Positions 14,850 to 26,856 of a DNA stretch of 64,000 bases are shown in pieces. How positions within the stretch are numbered: the first letter of the stretch is position 1; each line of letters begins with the position of its first letter. The position numbers and the translations under genes are program-made. Source of the DNA: Flaccisagitta enflata (taxonomy: Eukaryota > Chaetognatha > Sagittoidea > Aphragmophora); contig OZ231127.1 in NCBI GenBank assembly GCA_965153355.1, positions 16,058,001 to 16,122,000 on the forward strand. The letters run 5' to 3'. The notes beneath the pieces were generated by a model, which was given only the letters and a program-made list of their open reading frames with translations, made no database searches and had not been told where the DNA came from.

Positions 14850-15590
14850 AATGATGCGGTTCCTTAGCAAGTTAGACGATGCTGAATTGCTAATGGTTCT
14901 CGCAACTAAAACATTCACTGTTAGTGTTTTTTTAAGATACTGTCTATATTCATGTGATATTCAAATACGTGTATTTCGCTTCATTTCTATCAATCGATCT
15001 CCCATCAACAAAAGCACGAGGGCGCGGCCTTTCGAGGTATTTTAGTCATGCAAATACTAGATAAGGGCGATATGATATCAGGTGTCAGGCCGGTATTTGC
15101 TGGTTGTCTACGATAGAGCATTGCTTTAAGATTAACTTTCGAGTGAGAACACTTTTCGGATAAAAAGTTCAACAATGCAATCATGCATTTTTTCCTCAGT
15201 TGTGCAATTAATGTTACGCGGCATACGCGCATACGTTTCATCACAGGGCGTTTTCTGAGGTCATTAATGAGTAAAGATATACGCAAGTGAAATAATCAAA
15301 CACCCCGACCGTGAAGGCATAACTAGGGTTGGAGCAACTGGACTGCTCATACATGTACAGCCACAGAAAAAGAACATGTTCCAAGCGCGGTTAAATCGAA
15401 ATTCCTATGTTTGCCTTAGCAATTTTGTAAATTCTTGGGTCGAGCCATTGCTCAAGGACCTGTCATCTCTGAGTTTTCAATCTAAAAATTTCAAGACATG
15501 ATTGTGTCAACGAAACGAATCAGCAGGTACAAAGTTAAGGGAAATTTTGGTAGCGGACAAGATTGTCATTGAGGCAAGCTAAATTTCAAA
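14850..15590. other. Intergenic, no feature seen
   Basis: Mixed-composition DNA with short frames only. No Epac exon could be identified here on the minus strand. Confidence 0.4.
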
Positions 15591-15603
15591 AGATTGATTA
15601 AAA

Positions 15604-15618
15604 AGAAAGAAAAAACGA

Positions 15619-15662
<44 letters not shown>

Positions 15663-15663
15663 A

Positions 15664-15753
<90 letters not shown>

Positions 15754-15763
15754 AAAAGAAAAA

Positions 15764-15831
<68 letters not shown>

Positions 15832-15890
15832 AACAAGCAAACAAACAAACAAACAAAGAAACAAAGCAACAAAGAATTAAAGAATGACAG
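15604..15890. repeat. (GAAA)n microsatellite
   Basis: About 270 bp of GAAA with an AAACAAAC block near 15833-15860; it lies about 180 bp from the Epac exon 3 donor. Confidence 0.97.
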
Positions 15891-16073
15891 AATGAAAGAT
15901 AGAAACATAAAGAGAAAAAAAAAAAGAATAAAGAAAAACGGAAAGAAAAGGAAAGTAATTCTACGTTCGCGCGCATAAACTATGAAGGATTATACATACA
16001 CATTCAGGTGCACACACACCCAAACCCTGAAAACGACCCCTTCAACCCACACAATTAAAATCATCTCCCTCAC

Positions 16074-16162
16074 CTTCGAGTTATTAGAATCTTTGACTAT
16101 GACGTCGAGAGATCCATTGAGAACTGTGTACCAATTAGTGCCAATGTCGCCTTGCCGGAAAA
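16074..16162 (-). CDS. Epac: Epac exon 3 (first cAMP-binding domain)
   Basis: The 89-bp exon lies between an acceptor (cattgcag) at 16164-16163 and an AAG|GTGAGG donor. With the last base of exon 2 it reads [20 protein letters not shown], an almost exact match to cyclic-nucleotide-binding domain A of Epac2/RAPGEF4. It then runs through [10 protein letters not shown]. The acceptor and first part of the exon lie in the first unit of an 80-bp tandem triplication (16130-16335). No later Epac exon (the cAMP phosphate-binding cassette, DEP, REM or CDC25 domains) was recognised below 16074. Confidence 0.92.
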
Positions 16163-16335
16163 CTGCAATGAAGAAGAAAGAGATCTTCATTAAGAACTCT
16201 GTAGTGTGTACCAATTAGTACCAATGTCGCCTTGCCGGAAAACTGCAATAAAGAAGAAAGAGATTTTCATTGAGAACTGTGTAGTGTGTACCAATTAGAA
16301 CTAATGTCGCCTTGCCGTAAAACTGCAACGAGGAC
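16130..16335. repeat. 80-bp tandem triplication across the Epac exon 3 acceptor
   Basis: The units start at 16130, 16210 and 16290, an exact 80-bp period (third unit partial). Each carries the intron end, the AG acceptor and about the first 50 bases of exon 3. Unit 1 is used in the intact reading frame; the copies in units 2 and 3 run into stop codons. Confidence 0.93.
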
Positions 16336-16339
16336 GAAC

Positions 16340-16950
16340 AAGGTCATTAGACCTGCGTCGACACTTTCAAAAATAATCAGGCAGACAGACAGACAAACGA
16401 TTTTTTTCCTTCAAAAAGACATTTCAAACAGCTATTTACTACTCCAAGCTTCTTCTCCACCATTCAGAAATTTGAAAAACGCGATGAAAAGCCTTTAAAT
16501 AGGCTACTAAACTGCAACGATCGTGAGAGAAAGGGGGGAAAAAAAGATGGCGGAAAATTCTTAATCGCTCATAGGATGAAACATATGACAGAAAACAATT
16601 AAAATATGATTTTATTATGTTTTGAGACTGTCTTACTTGGTCATATTGATCAACTAGTGTGTTCTTTTTGCGCTGAAAATCATTACATTTTGTAGAAAAC
16701 TGATAAGCTGTCGGAATACCATCCCCTGAGCTCATACTAAGGCCCATTCGCTTAACTACGCATAATCACCGTGTAGAACTCACAATTCTGAATTCAAATC
16801 TATTTTCAAAAAATATTTTCGGCGATACTGACGATAGCTAGCAGCGTTTACGTAAGCCTTGGTCTGAAGTAAAAAGAGGGTAAATATCACCATAAAATCA
16901 AATTAAAGCAAAGATCTGACGCAAACAATTTTCGCGTTGATACAGAAGCT
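16340..16950. other. Epac intron 2, no feature seen
   Basis: AT-rich sequence with a short GACAGACA run near 16380. No coding signal was recognised. Confidence 0.4.
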
Positions 16951-16952
16951 GA

Positions 16953-17210
16953 TTTTTTTTTAGTCGCATGTTACGGGACTCTTCACCCCGCTTTGTCGGT
17001 CAATCCGTCTGTCCATCCGTCAGTCCGTCCGTCCGTCTGTCCATCTGTCTGTCCTTTCGTCTGTCCATCCATCCGTCTGTTGGTCCGTCCATCACGCTTT
17101 ATTTTTCAGGGGGTTGTGCGGTTTTTGGCCTCACTGCTCCTGCCCAAATGATCTGGTGACCTCAATTAAGGCCCCTGCCCACCCTCACGCGACTGGGGTA
17201 GCTGATATCC
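16953..17210 (+). mobile_element. HP element
   Basis: A T run, then AGTCGCATGTTACGGGACT (decayed palindrome), CACCCCGCTTTGTCGGTC, a GTCC/GTCT tract, CACTGCTCCTGCCCAAATGA, and GCCCCTGCCCACCCTCACGC, GACTGGGGTAGC. The final GGCCTTGTT is replaced by a hairpin insert. Confidence 0.8.
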
Positions 17211-17213
17211 TCA

Positions 17214-17301
17214 AGGGGTTGTCACATTGGGAACATAATCGAGATATTACATAGGGAACATCGCGATGATATCTAGATAATACGCCCAATGCGACAACCC
17301 C
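17214..17301. repeat. Inverted repeat, 18-bp arms
   Basis: Left arm AGGGGTTGTCACATTGGG (17214-17231) and right arm CCCAATGCGACAACCCCT (17284-17301), one mismatch, with further weak pairing inside. Confidence 0.8.
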
Positions 17302-18086
17302 TATAGTCATGGAGAGAAAGTGTCCTTGCAAGTGTGAATTTCAAATCAAGATTCAATTATATAGCTGTATATACAGCTTTAAAAATAGCTAGCAATATGA
17401 TTTAATCAATTTTACTTAGAGATTAAGATAGCGTTCTTCCAAAGGCAACACTTGTGTTTCAACGTGAGCCAAAATCAAAAATAAAAATGATTGAAATTGA
17501 ATGATTAAACTAAAACAATCATTAAGATACCGGGTGGACATAAAAAAGGGAGCTCTGTATCTAAATAAAAGAAAAACTGTATTTTACTGTTTGTTATATG
17601 AATATTTGAAATGATGAATCTCTAAATTTGTATATATGATTAAAATGTACACATTCAAATTATGTATGATAAACCAAAATAATTTTTTCTCTGCATTATA
17701 GCCTTTTTATAACCAAAAGTGATAATTGTATATTATTAGTGTATTAGATGTGCGTTTTGTTTTTTGTTTAAAAAGTCTTGGTTTTTATAGTTTCCTAAGA
17801 CCCACTTTTATTGAACTATCTTCATTCAAAAGAAAATTTTGTCAAAATCAATGATTTTTAATCTAATTTAAGCAAAATTCTTTTAGTGGTCCCTAAATCA
17901 ATTGAGTTTTTTAATGATAAATGAAAAATATTGATTATTATAAAAAATGTTTATAATGGAACATGAAGGCCACGATCCTATCTAGGTAGCTAATATTTTT
18001 TTTTTACTTAGGAGAAATCCTAAAAGTAAGATTAAAAAGATTAAAAGCTATCTTTTTAAAGACCACCCCTTATAATATCTTTAATA
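17302..18086. other. AT-rich Epac intron 2, no feature seen
   Basis: Very AT-rich sequence without clear repeats or open frames. Confidence 0.4.
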
Positions 18087-18354
18087 TTTTTAGTCGCGGA
18101 CATGTGACTACACCTTGCCGTGTCGGTTGGTCGGTCGGTAGGTTGGTCGGTTCGTCCGTCCGTCTGTCCGTCCGTCCGTCCGTCACATTTTTAGTCGCGG
18201 ACACGCGACTCTACACCTTGCCGTGTCGGTCGGTTGGTTGGTAGGTCGGTCCATCGGTCCGTCCGTCCGTCACATTTTTGAATTCCGAGTGGTTTTCGCA
18301 TTACTGCTCCTGCCCAACCGTCCACAACTGGATTGCCGTGTCTCCGGCCTTGTT
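18087..18354 (+). mobile_element. Two HP elements head to tail (GTCGCGGAC type)
   Basis: A hairpin end (AGTCGCGGACATGTGACT, 18092) with a GTCC tract stops at CACAT. A complete 166-bp copy follows: AGTCGCGGACACGCGACT at 18193-18210, CTACACCTTGCCGTGTCGGT, GCTCCTGCCCAACCGTCC, ending CCGGCCTTGTT at 18354. Confidence 0.85.
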
Positions 18355-18439
18355 TTGCATAACTTCCATTCAAGCATAAAAAAGAATCAAATATAGCTGA
18401 AATTAATAAACTTGAAACTTGAAAATTTTATTTTTGGTA

Positions 18440-19735
18440 ACAGACAAGGAGTCTGTTGAAATTCTAAGATTGCATGGAAGATAAAAAAATGAGAAAAGAA
18501 AACACGCCCCTTTCTAATCAAGGCAAGTAGGAAAAAATTCCACAGCATTGTGACACGTCTTATCTGACTAAGTACACCTTGGGGCACATCACTATGCTTG
18601 AGACAAAAAATTCTGTTGGGATTTTTACAAGAAAATGCCGTAAAAACAGCAATTTTGACAAATTTGTTGGTTTTAACTCAGTCAAAAACGACGGCTCTTG
18701 TCAGCAAAAGGTCAAACAATATCTGTATGACACTAAGACGCATTCATACAAAGATTCAAGCGATGACGTCATTATTGTACTTCATCTTATGTCGTAAAAT
18801 GCCGTCAAAAGTACGTTTTTGCCAAATTATCTGTTTTTATCCTCAAATTACGCAACATTCATGTGTAAACTGACTGAAAATGTGTATTGAGGCCTAGGAC
18901 ACAAAAATGTAAGAAGCTTAATATAAATTGAAGATATTCGGGCTTCTTTAAATACCGTAAAAGGTCGTAAATTGCCGTAAAATGGCGTTTTTGACAATTT
19001 ATTGGGTTAATTTGCCCACAAACTTATTTGCATGAATATATTTTAGTGCCATTTCATCATAAAATGGTCATCATCTGACAAGTGGAGCAGTTTTTTGGGC
19101 AAATTCATATAAAAAACTGCCAATTTTGAACTTTTACGGCAATTTTCCACCTACTACGGCTTTGCAATGTGACTGAATTGCAGTGCTCTGTTTTGAAACT
19201 TAACAATATGTGTGTCGCAGGCCTCGATACCCATTTGCTTTTAGTTGTCAAGAGAATATCAGGCTTTAAGAAAGGGTGTTGCCAGAAAAACGGTGGAAAA
19301 AGGGCATATTATGGCATATTACGGCATCTTACAGCTTAAAGTGACATCCAATGATGACGGCATTGATTGAACATAAGCACAAATGTGCATTCGTGCCGTA
19401 TCTGCATTAATTAGCAAGAGCCGCTGGTTCTGAGCAATTTTCACCCAACATAATGGTCAAAAATGTTATTTTTACGGGATTTTACGGGATTTTACGGCAT
19501 TTTCTCGTAAAATTCCCAACAGAATTTTTTGTTTTTAGCATAGATGCATGCTTCTACATGTATATAGCGCCCCTGAATAGGCGGCTATGCTGTGGAATTT
19601 TTTCCTACCTACCTCAGTTAAAAAGGGGCGTGAAAAGACATAGTTCTCTTCTAAAATCGATTTTGTAAAGAACCGTTATTGAAAATGCAAAATTTCTTTT
19701 CATTTGAGAGTTTAAGAATTTCAACAGCATTTTCG
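18440..19735. mobile_element. Long foldback element, arms about 500 bp
   Basis: The left flank (GTCTGTTGAAATTCTAAGAT, near 18450, and AAAACACGCCCCTTTCTAAT) recurs inverted on the right (AAAAAGGGGCGTGAAAAGAC and AAGAATTTCAACAGCAT near 19720). Inner parts with TTACGGCATTTT and CAACAGAATTTTTTGT also pair. Exact ends and target duplication are unclear. Confidence 0.75.
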
Positions 19736-19739
19736 ACTC

Positions 19740-20057
19740 TCTAGCAATCTGACTGGTGCCAGCGTGTCAGCCAGTATCAAAATTAGTCACCTGGCAGGGT
19801 TTTTCTGTGCGCGCCCACATATTAACGTATTTTGAAACTCGATATGGCCCAATTTTTTCGAGGAAAGAAAAGTGCCAGAAAACGATTGGCGGATTCCACT
19901 CACATTCGGTTACAAAGAGGCCATGAAAATAATCCTAAGTGTCATTTATGATTCTTATTATTAAAATACATGTAAATACGAGTCAATCCATGTGCGCAAA
20001 CGGATTTTTGACCATTTTAGCCGTTTTCGATTGAGTACCCTACTTTAAAACGACTTT
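19740..20057. other. No feature seen
   Basis: Mixed DNA without recognisable coding or repeat structure. Confidence 0.35.
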
Positions 20058-20350
20058 GTGACGGACAGATGGACCGACCAACGGACCGACCGACGGACCG
20101 ACCGAAAAGTGGCTTATAGAGTCGCGTAGCACGCGACTACAAAGGTTTTTGGTCACGTGCACATGACTTTACAACCTGCGGTGGTGGTAGACCCGTCAGT
20201 CCGTCGGTCGGTCAATCCATCGCTTTGTCGGTAACGCTGCTTTTTCCACGTTAAAGTGCGGTTTTTACGTCTCCGTTCCAGACCAACTACTTGATTAGTG
20301 TATTTTATCACTGCCTCTGCCCACCCGAATGCGACCTGACATGTCGTGTA
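20058..20350. mobile_element. Two HP elements joined at their hairpin ends
   Basis: A minus-oriented GACC tract ends AGTCGCGTAGCACGCGACT at about 20122-20140. A plus-oriented copy then starts with a decayed palindrome (GGTCACGTGCACATGACT) and reaches CTGCCCACCCGAATGCGACC. Confidence 0.75.
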
Positions 20351-20900
20351 CGTAATTGAAGTGATTAAGTGAAAAAGATTTTATAGAATAGACAGTATTG
20401 AGTACATTTTGCAGTATCTGTAGTAAATTTGTTAATAGGGTATTGATAACGGGTAGATACTTAAAACCTAAACGATCTCCTATGGAGATTTGAAGGAAAG
20501 AGCGACGTTTCTGATAATAATCCGTTATTTAATCAGCCAAAGAACTTTTCTCAAAGATACCCCCAATCCCCAACACAAACGTCTTGCACTAAATGTTAGC
20601 TCCAACTTCCGGTACCAACTTTTGCAACGAACTCAGATTGCAGCCGCGTGACTCAAGGGCGTGTTTCTAAGGATGACAACAATCGCGATCATTCCCGTTG
20701 ATCGCGTTTATAGCATGAGGACATATTTATAAATAGCAACCAACCCATGAGCGAGTCATGAATAGGTTAGAGGAGCTAGTGAGCGAACTGGCGTAGCGAG
20801 GGACCGAGTGGTCCGTTATAAACGCAACTGTCATGTGTAGAAACAGCCCCAAATTTCCGCTCAAGAAGGGTAAAGTGGTGACAACCGATGAGGTATTGCC
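20351..20900. other. Epac intron 2, no gene seen
   Basis: No clear repeat or exon. A GGACCGAGTGGTCC palindrome sits near 20800. Confidence 0.35.
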
Positions 20901-20902
20901 AA

Positions 20903-21100
20903 TAACAAGGCCGAATACACGGCTACCCCAGTCGCGTGCGGGTGGGCAGGGGCCATAATTGAGGTCACCAGATCATTTGGGCAGGAGCAGTAAGGCCAAA
21001 ACCGCAAAAAAAACACAAAAAAGTAAAGTGTGACGGACCGACGGACGGACCGACAGACGGACGGACCGACGGACCAACAGACGGACCGCCCATTCCACCA
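20903..21100 (-). mobile_element. HP element (GTCGCG type, hairpin end missing)
   Basis: AACAAGGCCGAATACACGGC, CCCAGTCGCGTGCGGGTGGG, CAGGAGCAGTAAGGCCAAAA and a GACGGACC tract, but the terminal palindrome is replaced by unrelated sequence. Confidence 0.85.
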
Positions 21101-21145
21101 CCATTGCATTGTCACACTTTGACACTTTTAACCTCTTAGATTAAA

Positions 21146-21330
21146 TACAGTTAAACCCCGCTATACCGGATCCAAGAATAACGGAAATCCGCCTATTACG
21201 AGTGCTAAGAGAAAGTCCCTACCATTTTTCTTTAATTTCTTTGTTAAAAAATTCCAGTAACACCGGATCCAACTATAACGAAGAATCCAAGAATACCGCC
21301 TGAACTGGCTAGTCCCCAGACCTATAACCT
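21146..21330. mobile_element. Pogo/Tigger-like remnant
   Basis: TACAGTTAAACCCCGCTATA, CCGGATCCAAGAATAACGGA and further AATACCGCC motifs. Same family as 14164, 22545 and 31205. Confidence 0.6.
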
Positions 21331-21417
21331 TCCGCCAATAACAGACGGCGGCCGCCAAAAGACAAAAGAAGCGCGAAATCATCAATGGGCAAGGGCGAGA
21401 ATCGAAGGAATCGAAGG

Positions 21418-21690
<273 letters not shown>

Positions 21691-21977
21691 TGATGGGCAC
21701 TACATTCGAATTTATCTGGTTTGCTTGTCAGTTCTTTTTTACAAAAAGAACAAAAAATATTTGTGCCGCTCATACAAAACTGCTTTCAGCGTCCTTTACC
21801 AATTCATTAAAGATGAAATAAAGATTTGAGTCTGAGTTAAAAGGACATCGCCATTTCATAAACTTGAAGTCCTAGGTCCCATGGTGCAAAGAAGAAAAAA
21901 GAAAAAAAAAAAACTCAAAAATGCAACAAAAAAAGATTGTGCAGCACATGAGGCATGAGGGTGGCTCAATTTAGTAA

Positions 21978-22234
21978 AACAAGGCCGGAAACACGGCTAC
22001 TCTTATCTAGTGCGGGTGGGCAGGGGCTATATTTGAGGTCTCTCCATCACTTGGCCAGGAGCAGTGAGGCTAAAGACCACAAAAACCAAAAAAACGGATG
22101 GACAGACCGACAGACAGATAGACAGACCGACAGACGGACCGACGGATGGACGGATGGACCGATGGACGGACCAACGGATGGACCGACGGATAGAACAGAG
22201 CGGGGTGTAGAGTCGTGTAGCAAGCAACTAAAAA
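21978..22234 (-). mobile_element. HP element (GTCG type)
   Basis: AACAAGGCCGGAAACACGGC, GGTGGGCAGGGGC, GGCCAGGAGCAGTGAGGC, GACC/GATG tract, GGTGTAGAGTCGTGTAGC and a decayed palindrome plus A's. Confidence 0.85.
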
Positions 22235-22544
22235 CTGGAAATGCAACTTAGATGAGTCATTAGTTTGATCGTCCCATTTTTTGGTCCATAAATGATGCGC
22301 GAGTTGACAAATGTAAAGACCGACTAGCGACTCTTTAAGGGTTTTAGTATGTCCATCTGTGGAAAGGGCTAAAACCGCATCATAGATGTGTGTTGAGGTG
22401 GGGGAGGGGTATATGCACCCCTGCCCACCTGTCAGTGTTAGATGTTTACAAAGGTTTCAATTTTTTAAAATTCATTTTACTATAATGCTAAAGGCTTTTT
22501 CCTTTTGTTTTTTTTTTTCAAATACTTAGTATGTAGCAAACAGG

Positions 22545-22660
22545 ATAGCAAAAAAGATAGTTGAGGATAGTCGTTTTGGCAATAACGCAATCCGCCAATA
22601 ACGCAAAAAATTCATTGGTCCCTTCAGATCCGTTATAGCGGGAGTTAACTGTATTGGTGT
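22545..22660. mobile_element. Pogo/Tigger-like remnant
   Basis: CAATAACGCAATCCGCCAAT and an end GCGGGAGTTAACTGTA, the inverse of the CAGTTAAACCCCGC end. Confidence 0.5.
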
Positions 22661-22699
22661 AATTCTGATATTTCAGGTGGGTAAGGTGGTTCATGGCTG

Positions 22700-24130
22700 G
22701 TTGGTTGGTCGTAAGCATTGGTCACTTTTCATCATGCTTTTATCTTCAGTCACTGAATTTTTTTTTATTTGTTAGATCAAATCAAAAGCAATTGTTGATA
22801 TTGATTGCACTGAAAATCAGAGAAAAATAGGACTGAGCCAAATGAGCTAGATGAGCTAAAATATTCAAAATAACTCAACCAGGCAACCAGCTTTGCTCAC
22901 TGACATGCTTTCTTGTATTTTCATGCTTAAATCAAAACATTAATTTCTTTATCCTAATCAAAATCAGAGAAAAAGAGCATGCTAAATGAGCTAAATGAGC
23001 TAGAATACTTAAAAACGCCCTCATCGATGAGCAGCTCTGCTCACTGACATGTTTTTTTTTTATTTACTTGCTAAAACAAATATGAAAATATTTATTCATT
23101 TATCGTATTTGAAATCAGAAAGAATAGACTAAGCTAAGTGAGCTAAACGAGCTAAAATGCTCAAAAACGCCCTCACAGATGAGCAGCTGTGCTCATAAAT
23201 ATGTCTTTTTTTTATTTGAGTGCTCAAGTATTCATTGATGCTACACAAAATCAGAAAAAATCGAAAAAAATCCATTTGAATTTTTCGTAAAAAAATCATT
23301 AAAAATCATAGTGCAAGAAAATATTTGTTGTAGAGCATTCTGCTTAGCGCCAAATGAAAGAGAATTATCAAATTTACTTAACCGACACTGTGCTTTCAAA
23401 AAGAATCTGAGTGAAAAATCACATAACTGTGGGTTTCTTTGCATTTTTGTGTAGTGTTGGGGTGTGATAACATGTATCTAGCCAAAATAAAATCATTCAC
23501 CGAGCGCTTTTTAAGTAATCTTCAAAATGGAAAAAAATTAGACCCATTTTCAATGAAGATTCTACTGAGTTGTATTGACCTATTTGTTGACTCCATATTG
23601 TTAATCTACACAAAATTCCCTTTCATTTGATGGGTCGCACTCCATACTTTTATAAAAAATCAAAATTTTCATTTTTTGAGTCACCGTTACAAAAAAGTAA
23701 CGGTGGCTCAAAAAATAAAAACTTTATTTCAAAATTGAACCATATAGTGTGACCTATCAAATGAAAGGGAATTTTGCATAGATTAACAATATGAAGTCAG
23801 AAAATAGATCAATACAACTCAGTAGAATCATCATTGAATATGGGTCTAATTTTTTTCCATTTTGAAGATTACTCAAAAAGCGCTCGGTGAATGATTTTAT
23901 TTTAAGCAGTTACATGTTATCACACCCAAACACTACACAAAAATGCAGAGAAACCCACAGTTATGTGATTTTTCACTCAGATTTTTTTTAAAAGCACAGT
24001 GCCGATCAATTTCGTTTGAGGGACCAAATCTTGGTGGAGATTCTCAACTTTCTCATAAGAAAATTAAAACTCTGTTTCTCTTGAATATGTCAAAAAGTAG
24101 AAAACTGACTTCGACTTTTTTCTTGGCTAT
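22700..24130. mobile_element. Copy of the GAGCTAAATGAGCT palindromic family, interrupted
   Basis: Starts GTCGTAAGCATTGGTCAC and carries about three units of 150 bp with AAATCAGAGAAAAA, GAGCTAAATGAGCTA and CAGCTNTGCTCA motifs. It is related to the 1.59-kb element at 48800. A 616-bp foldback element interrupts it at 23386-24001, after which the family sequence resumes (AATTTCGTTTGAGGGACC ... ACTGACTTCGACTTTT). Confidence 0.75.
23386..24001. mobile_element. 616-bp foldback element, 4-bp target duplication
   Basis: Ends CACTGTGCTTTC ... AAAAGCACAGTG with arms of about 305 bp and a short centre. Direct flanks CCGA (23382-23385 and 24002-24005). Core motif ATATAGTGTGACCTATCAAA. The homologous sequence at 49495-49510 lacks the insert, giving an empty site. 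Confidence 0.9.
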
Positions 24131-25800
24131 ATACTACTATATTATCGAATTGTGTATACAGTGTATACCTAGTCCTGATCCTTTGTGGTTTTGATGCACG
24201 GTGTACGTGTGGTGGTTGAAATGGTTCAAGCGTTAGGGTGGTAGTCGTGCACACTGGAGTATTTCTATATACAAGAGGCAATATCCACCCAACCCCACCC
24301 CCCAAATCCCACCTTAATTACCACCTCTAAACCTTAGAATTCAGAGCGTCTTTTTTGGATTTGACCCCACGTCATGAGCAGAAATCCAAGACAGTATCGA
24401 CCGAAGGCAGCCTCTTGAATCGCCGACATCTCAGGAAATTCGCCTCACAACTCCCACTTGAGATTTGCCTCTCGATCCCAGCGAGCGAACGTCAATTGCG
24501 TGTCACATGCGCGTCACAAGTGTGTGTGATCACACGTGAAGACTCAGGGGAGTTACTTAGTCCTCAAAATGCATGGCGCGTGTGCGTCACAAATATGTCG
24601 CATGTGCGTCAAATAACACCCGTTTAACAATAAATGTCAATGAAGTGCAACAACTGTAGAATCTTCATTACTGTTGGTGAGAAACAAAATGAATTAGTAT
24701 AATGCAAGCATTTCCTGTTATGTACTACATCAATTTTCATATTTTGCCCCAATCGGGTTGCTTGGTTTTAACTTGATCACCTTCTGACTACTTGCCAGCA
24801 ATACCCAGGTATAAATTTTTCCACAACTTAAGTTAAAATTTAGAAGACATTCACCTTTACAACATTTTTCGAAATCCATGGGCTAATTGAAGAACTTTTC
24901 ATAAGCTTTTTAGCTGTGAAGTTTGCATATGATTATCATCTTATAGATTTGATAAGAATCTGAAGTTGGAGAGATTTTTCTGGTAATTTTGCAGTGATTT
25001 TCATGGGGAATGCTTTTACATTCTTTTATCCTATTCCATTTTGCCTAGATAGCAATCTTGGTAAAATTTATGAGCAAAATGAAGATGTTTCTTGCTCTAA
25101 CTGATGAAAAAATCTCCCTGTAGTTAAATGTGTCCGTTTAGATTTGACAGTCATTCAATCTTTTGACAATGATTATTAAACAGGTGTTATACGGCGTAAG
25201 TTGGTCACAACTACGTCTGAGGCGATTCTGTTCAGCTTCAGGGTCATGTCAGAGGCGTGGGCGTCAGCCACCAAATGACGCTAAAAACGCCTCCGTCAAG
25301 AAATAAAGTTTGCGTCTCAAGACCTAGTTTGCTTTCTTAAGAAGTACATTTGTTTGTGTCAATTTCATATTTTGTCGAGCGTCAAGCACCAAGAAAAAGT
25401 CAACAAGCGAAGCGTTTGAGAGCGGCTTGACCAAGTAAGCAGACAAAAACGTCAATCCCAATCGCTTGGAGACGTTACATATGTGAGAGTGAGTGGATTC
25501 ATTTATTCAGTTTTAGATTAATTACGTTAGACGAGAAAGCCAGGTAGCAGCTCCTTCCGTCAAACTGCATTTTACGTATATGCTAAAAAAATAAGTCCAG
25601 ATGCTCCCCTCTCAAATTACTCTGACAAAATCAGTTTTTGTTTCAAGGATCATCTTAAATCTTATTGATTTAACGCGAACATTCAAATCCTTAATTAAAA
25701 GCTAGCTATCTAGCTACCTTAAAGAGAAGTGAAACTGGCGCACGAACATCATAAACACAACGAAACACAAGGTCACACATGCACTCAAACAACAAGTGAC
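24131..25800. other. Epac intron 2, no gene recognised
   Basis: A plus-strand frame of about 90 codons at 24355-24627 contains GTGTGTGATCACAC and GCGTGTCACATGCGCGTCAC-type repeats and resembles no family. The rest is AT-rich. Confidence 0.35.
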
Positions 25801-25812
25801 ACAGGATCCAAT

Positions 25813-26024
25813 ATCGTTGCGGACGGGTGGGCAGGGGCATCCAACCCCCTTCCGGCATCCACACCCCTACACACCCCCACAGTCAAACATACACAGAAAG
25901 TATCTAAAACGCTCGTTTTCACCCTTTTCAACTCGACGACCACGGACCAACGGACGGACGGACGGACGGACGGACCGCCGGACGGACCACGCCTCATATA
26001 GAGTTGCGTGTCCGCAACTAAAAG
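25813..26024 (-). mobile_element. HP element (GTTGCG type)
   Basis: GTTGCGGACGGGTGGGCAGG near the left end, an 'ACACCCCTACACACCCCCAC' segment, a GACG tract and palindrome AGTTGCGTGTCCGCAACT near 26002-26019. Confidence 0.85.
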
Positions 26025-26184
26025 CTAAGACACATATATGGAATAAAGGCATAGAACATAGACCACAGCTCATAGCAAATAAACTCATCATAACAAGGGA
26101 AAGTCTCCCAGAGGAGGCAATCTATTTTTAAAATCACCATAATCCGGCTTTGACCGGCTTCGATCCAGCGTCGAGTAGCTCTTG

Positions 26185-26188
<4 letters not shown>

Positions 26189-26240
<52 letters not shown>

Positions 26241-26452
26241 TCTGTGTGACGCCAAACCCGGGGAGGCCTCACCCCTCTTCCGGTGTCCTTCAGTAACGCC
26301 TATTTGATCTTGATCTAGCTGGTCTCTTTCTCTGTCTCTCTCTGTCTCTGTCTCTCTCTGTCTCCGTGTCTGTCTCTCTCTGTCTGTCTCTCTCTGTCTC
26401 TGTCTCTCTCTCTCTCTCTCTCTCTCGCTCTCTCTCGCTCTCGCTCTCTCAA
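26189..26452. repeat. (TC)n microsatellites
   Basis: TC at 26189-26238 and mixed TCTG/TC units at 26324-26450. Confidence 0.95.
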
Positions 26453-26856
26453 GTGGACTAGTCTGAAAGTGACAGTGACGCAGGAAACCATCGATTCGAA
26501 GTGTGATTCGGGGCTCATCCCCTCTCCCCTCCCCCCATGGGCCCTGCTCCCTTCCAAGTGCTCACCTTCCCTTCCTCCTTCCTCCCTCATCAAGCCCTCT
26601 CCATCCACTTTCGGGAAAGTATAAAAAGATCTGCGAGCGCCAATATCTTCACTCGACCAAACAAATTCTTTGCTGCATGTACGCCAGAGAGAGGGGGAGC
26701 AGTAAAAAATTGATATCATCGATAAAGAGATTAACAACAAAAAAAAAAGAACAAATAACGAAAACGAACAAACAACCGGTCAAAAAAAGAAAACAAGAAA
26801 ACTCAATCATTCGTCTTACTCTTTTGATTTATAGAATAAGTCATATAAGAAAAGGT

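Noticed and set aside
24355-24627. 90-codon plus-strand frame
   Set aside because: Contains degenerate GTGTCAC/GCGTCAC repeats, with no homology or splice context.
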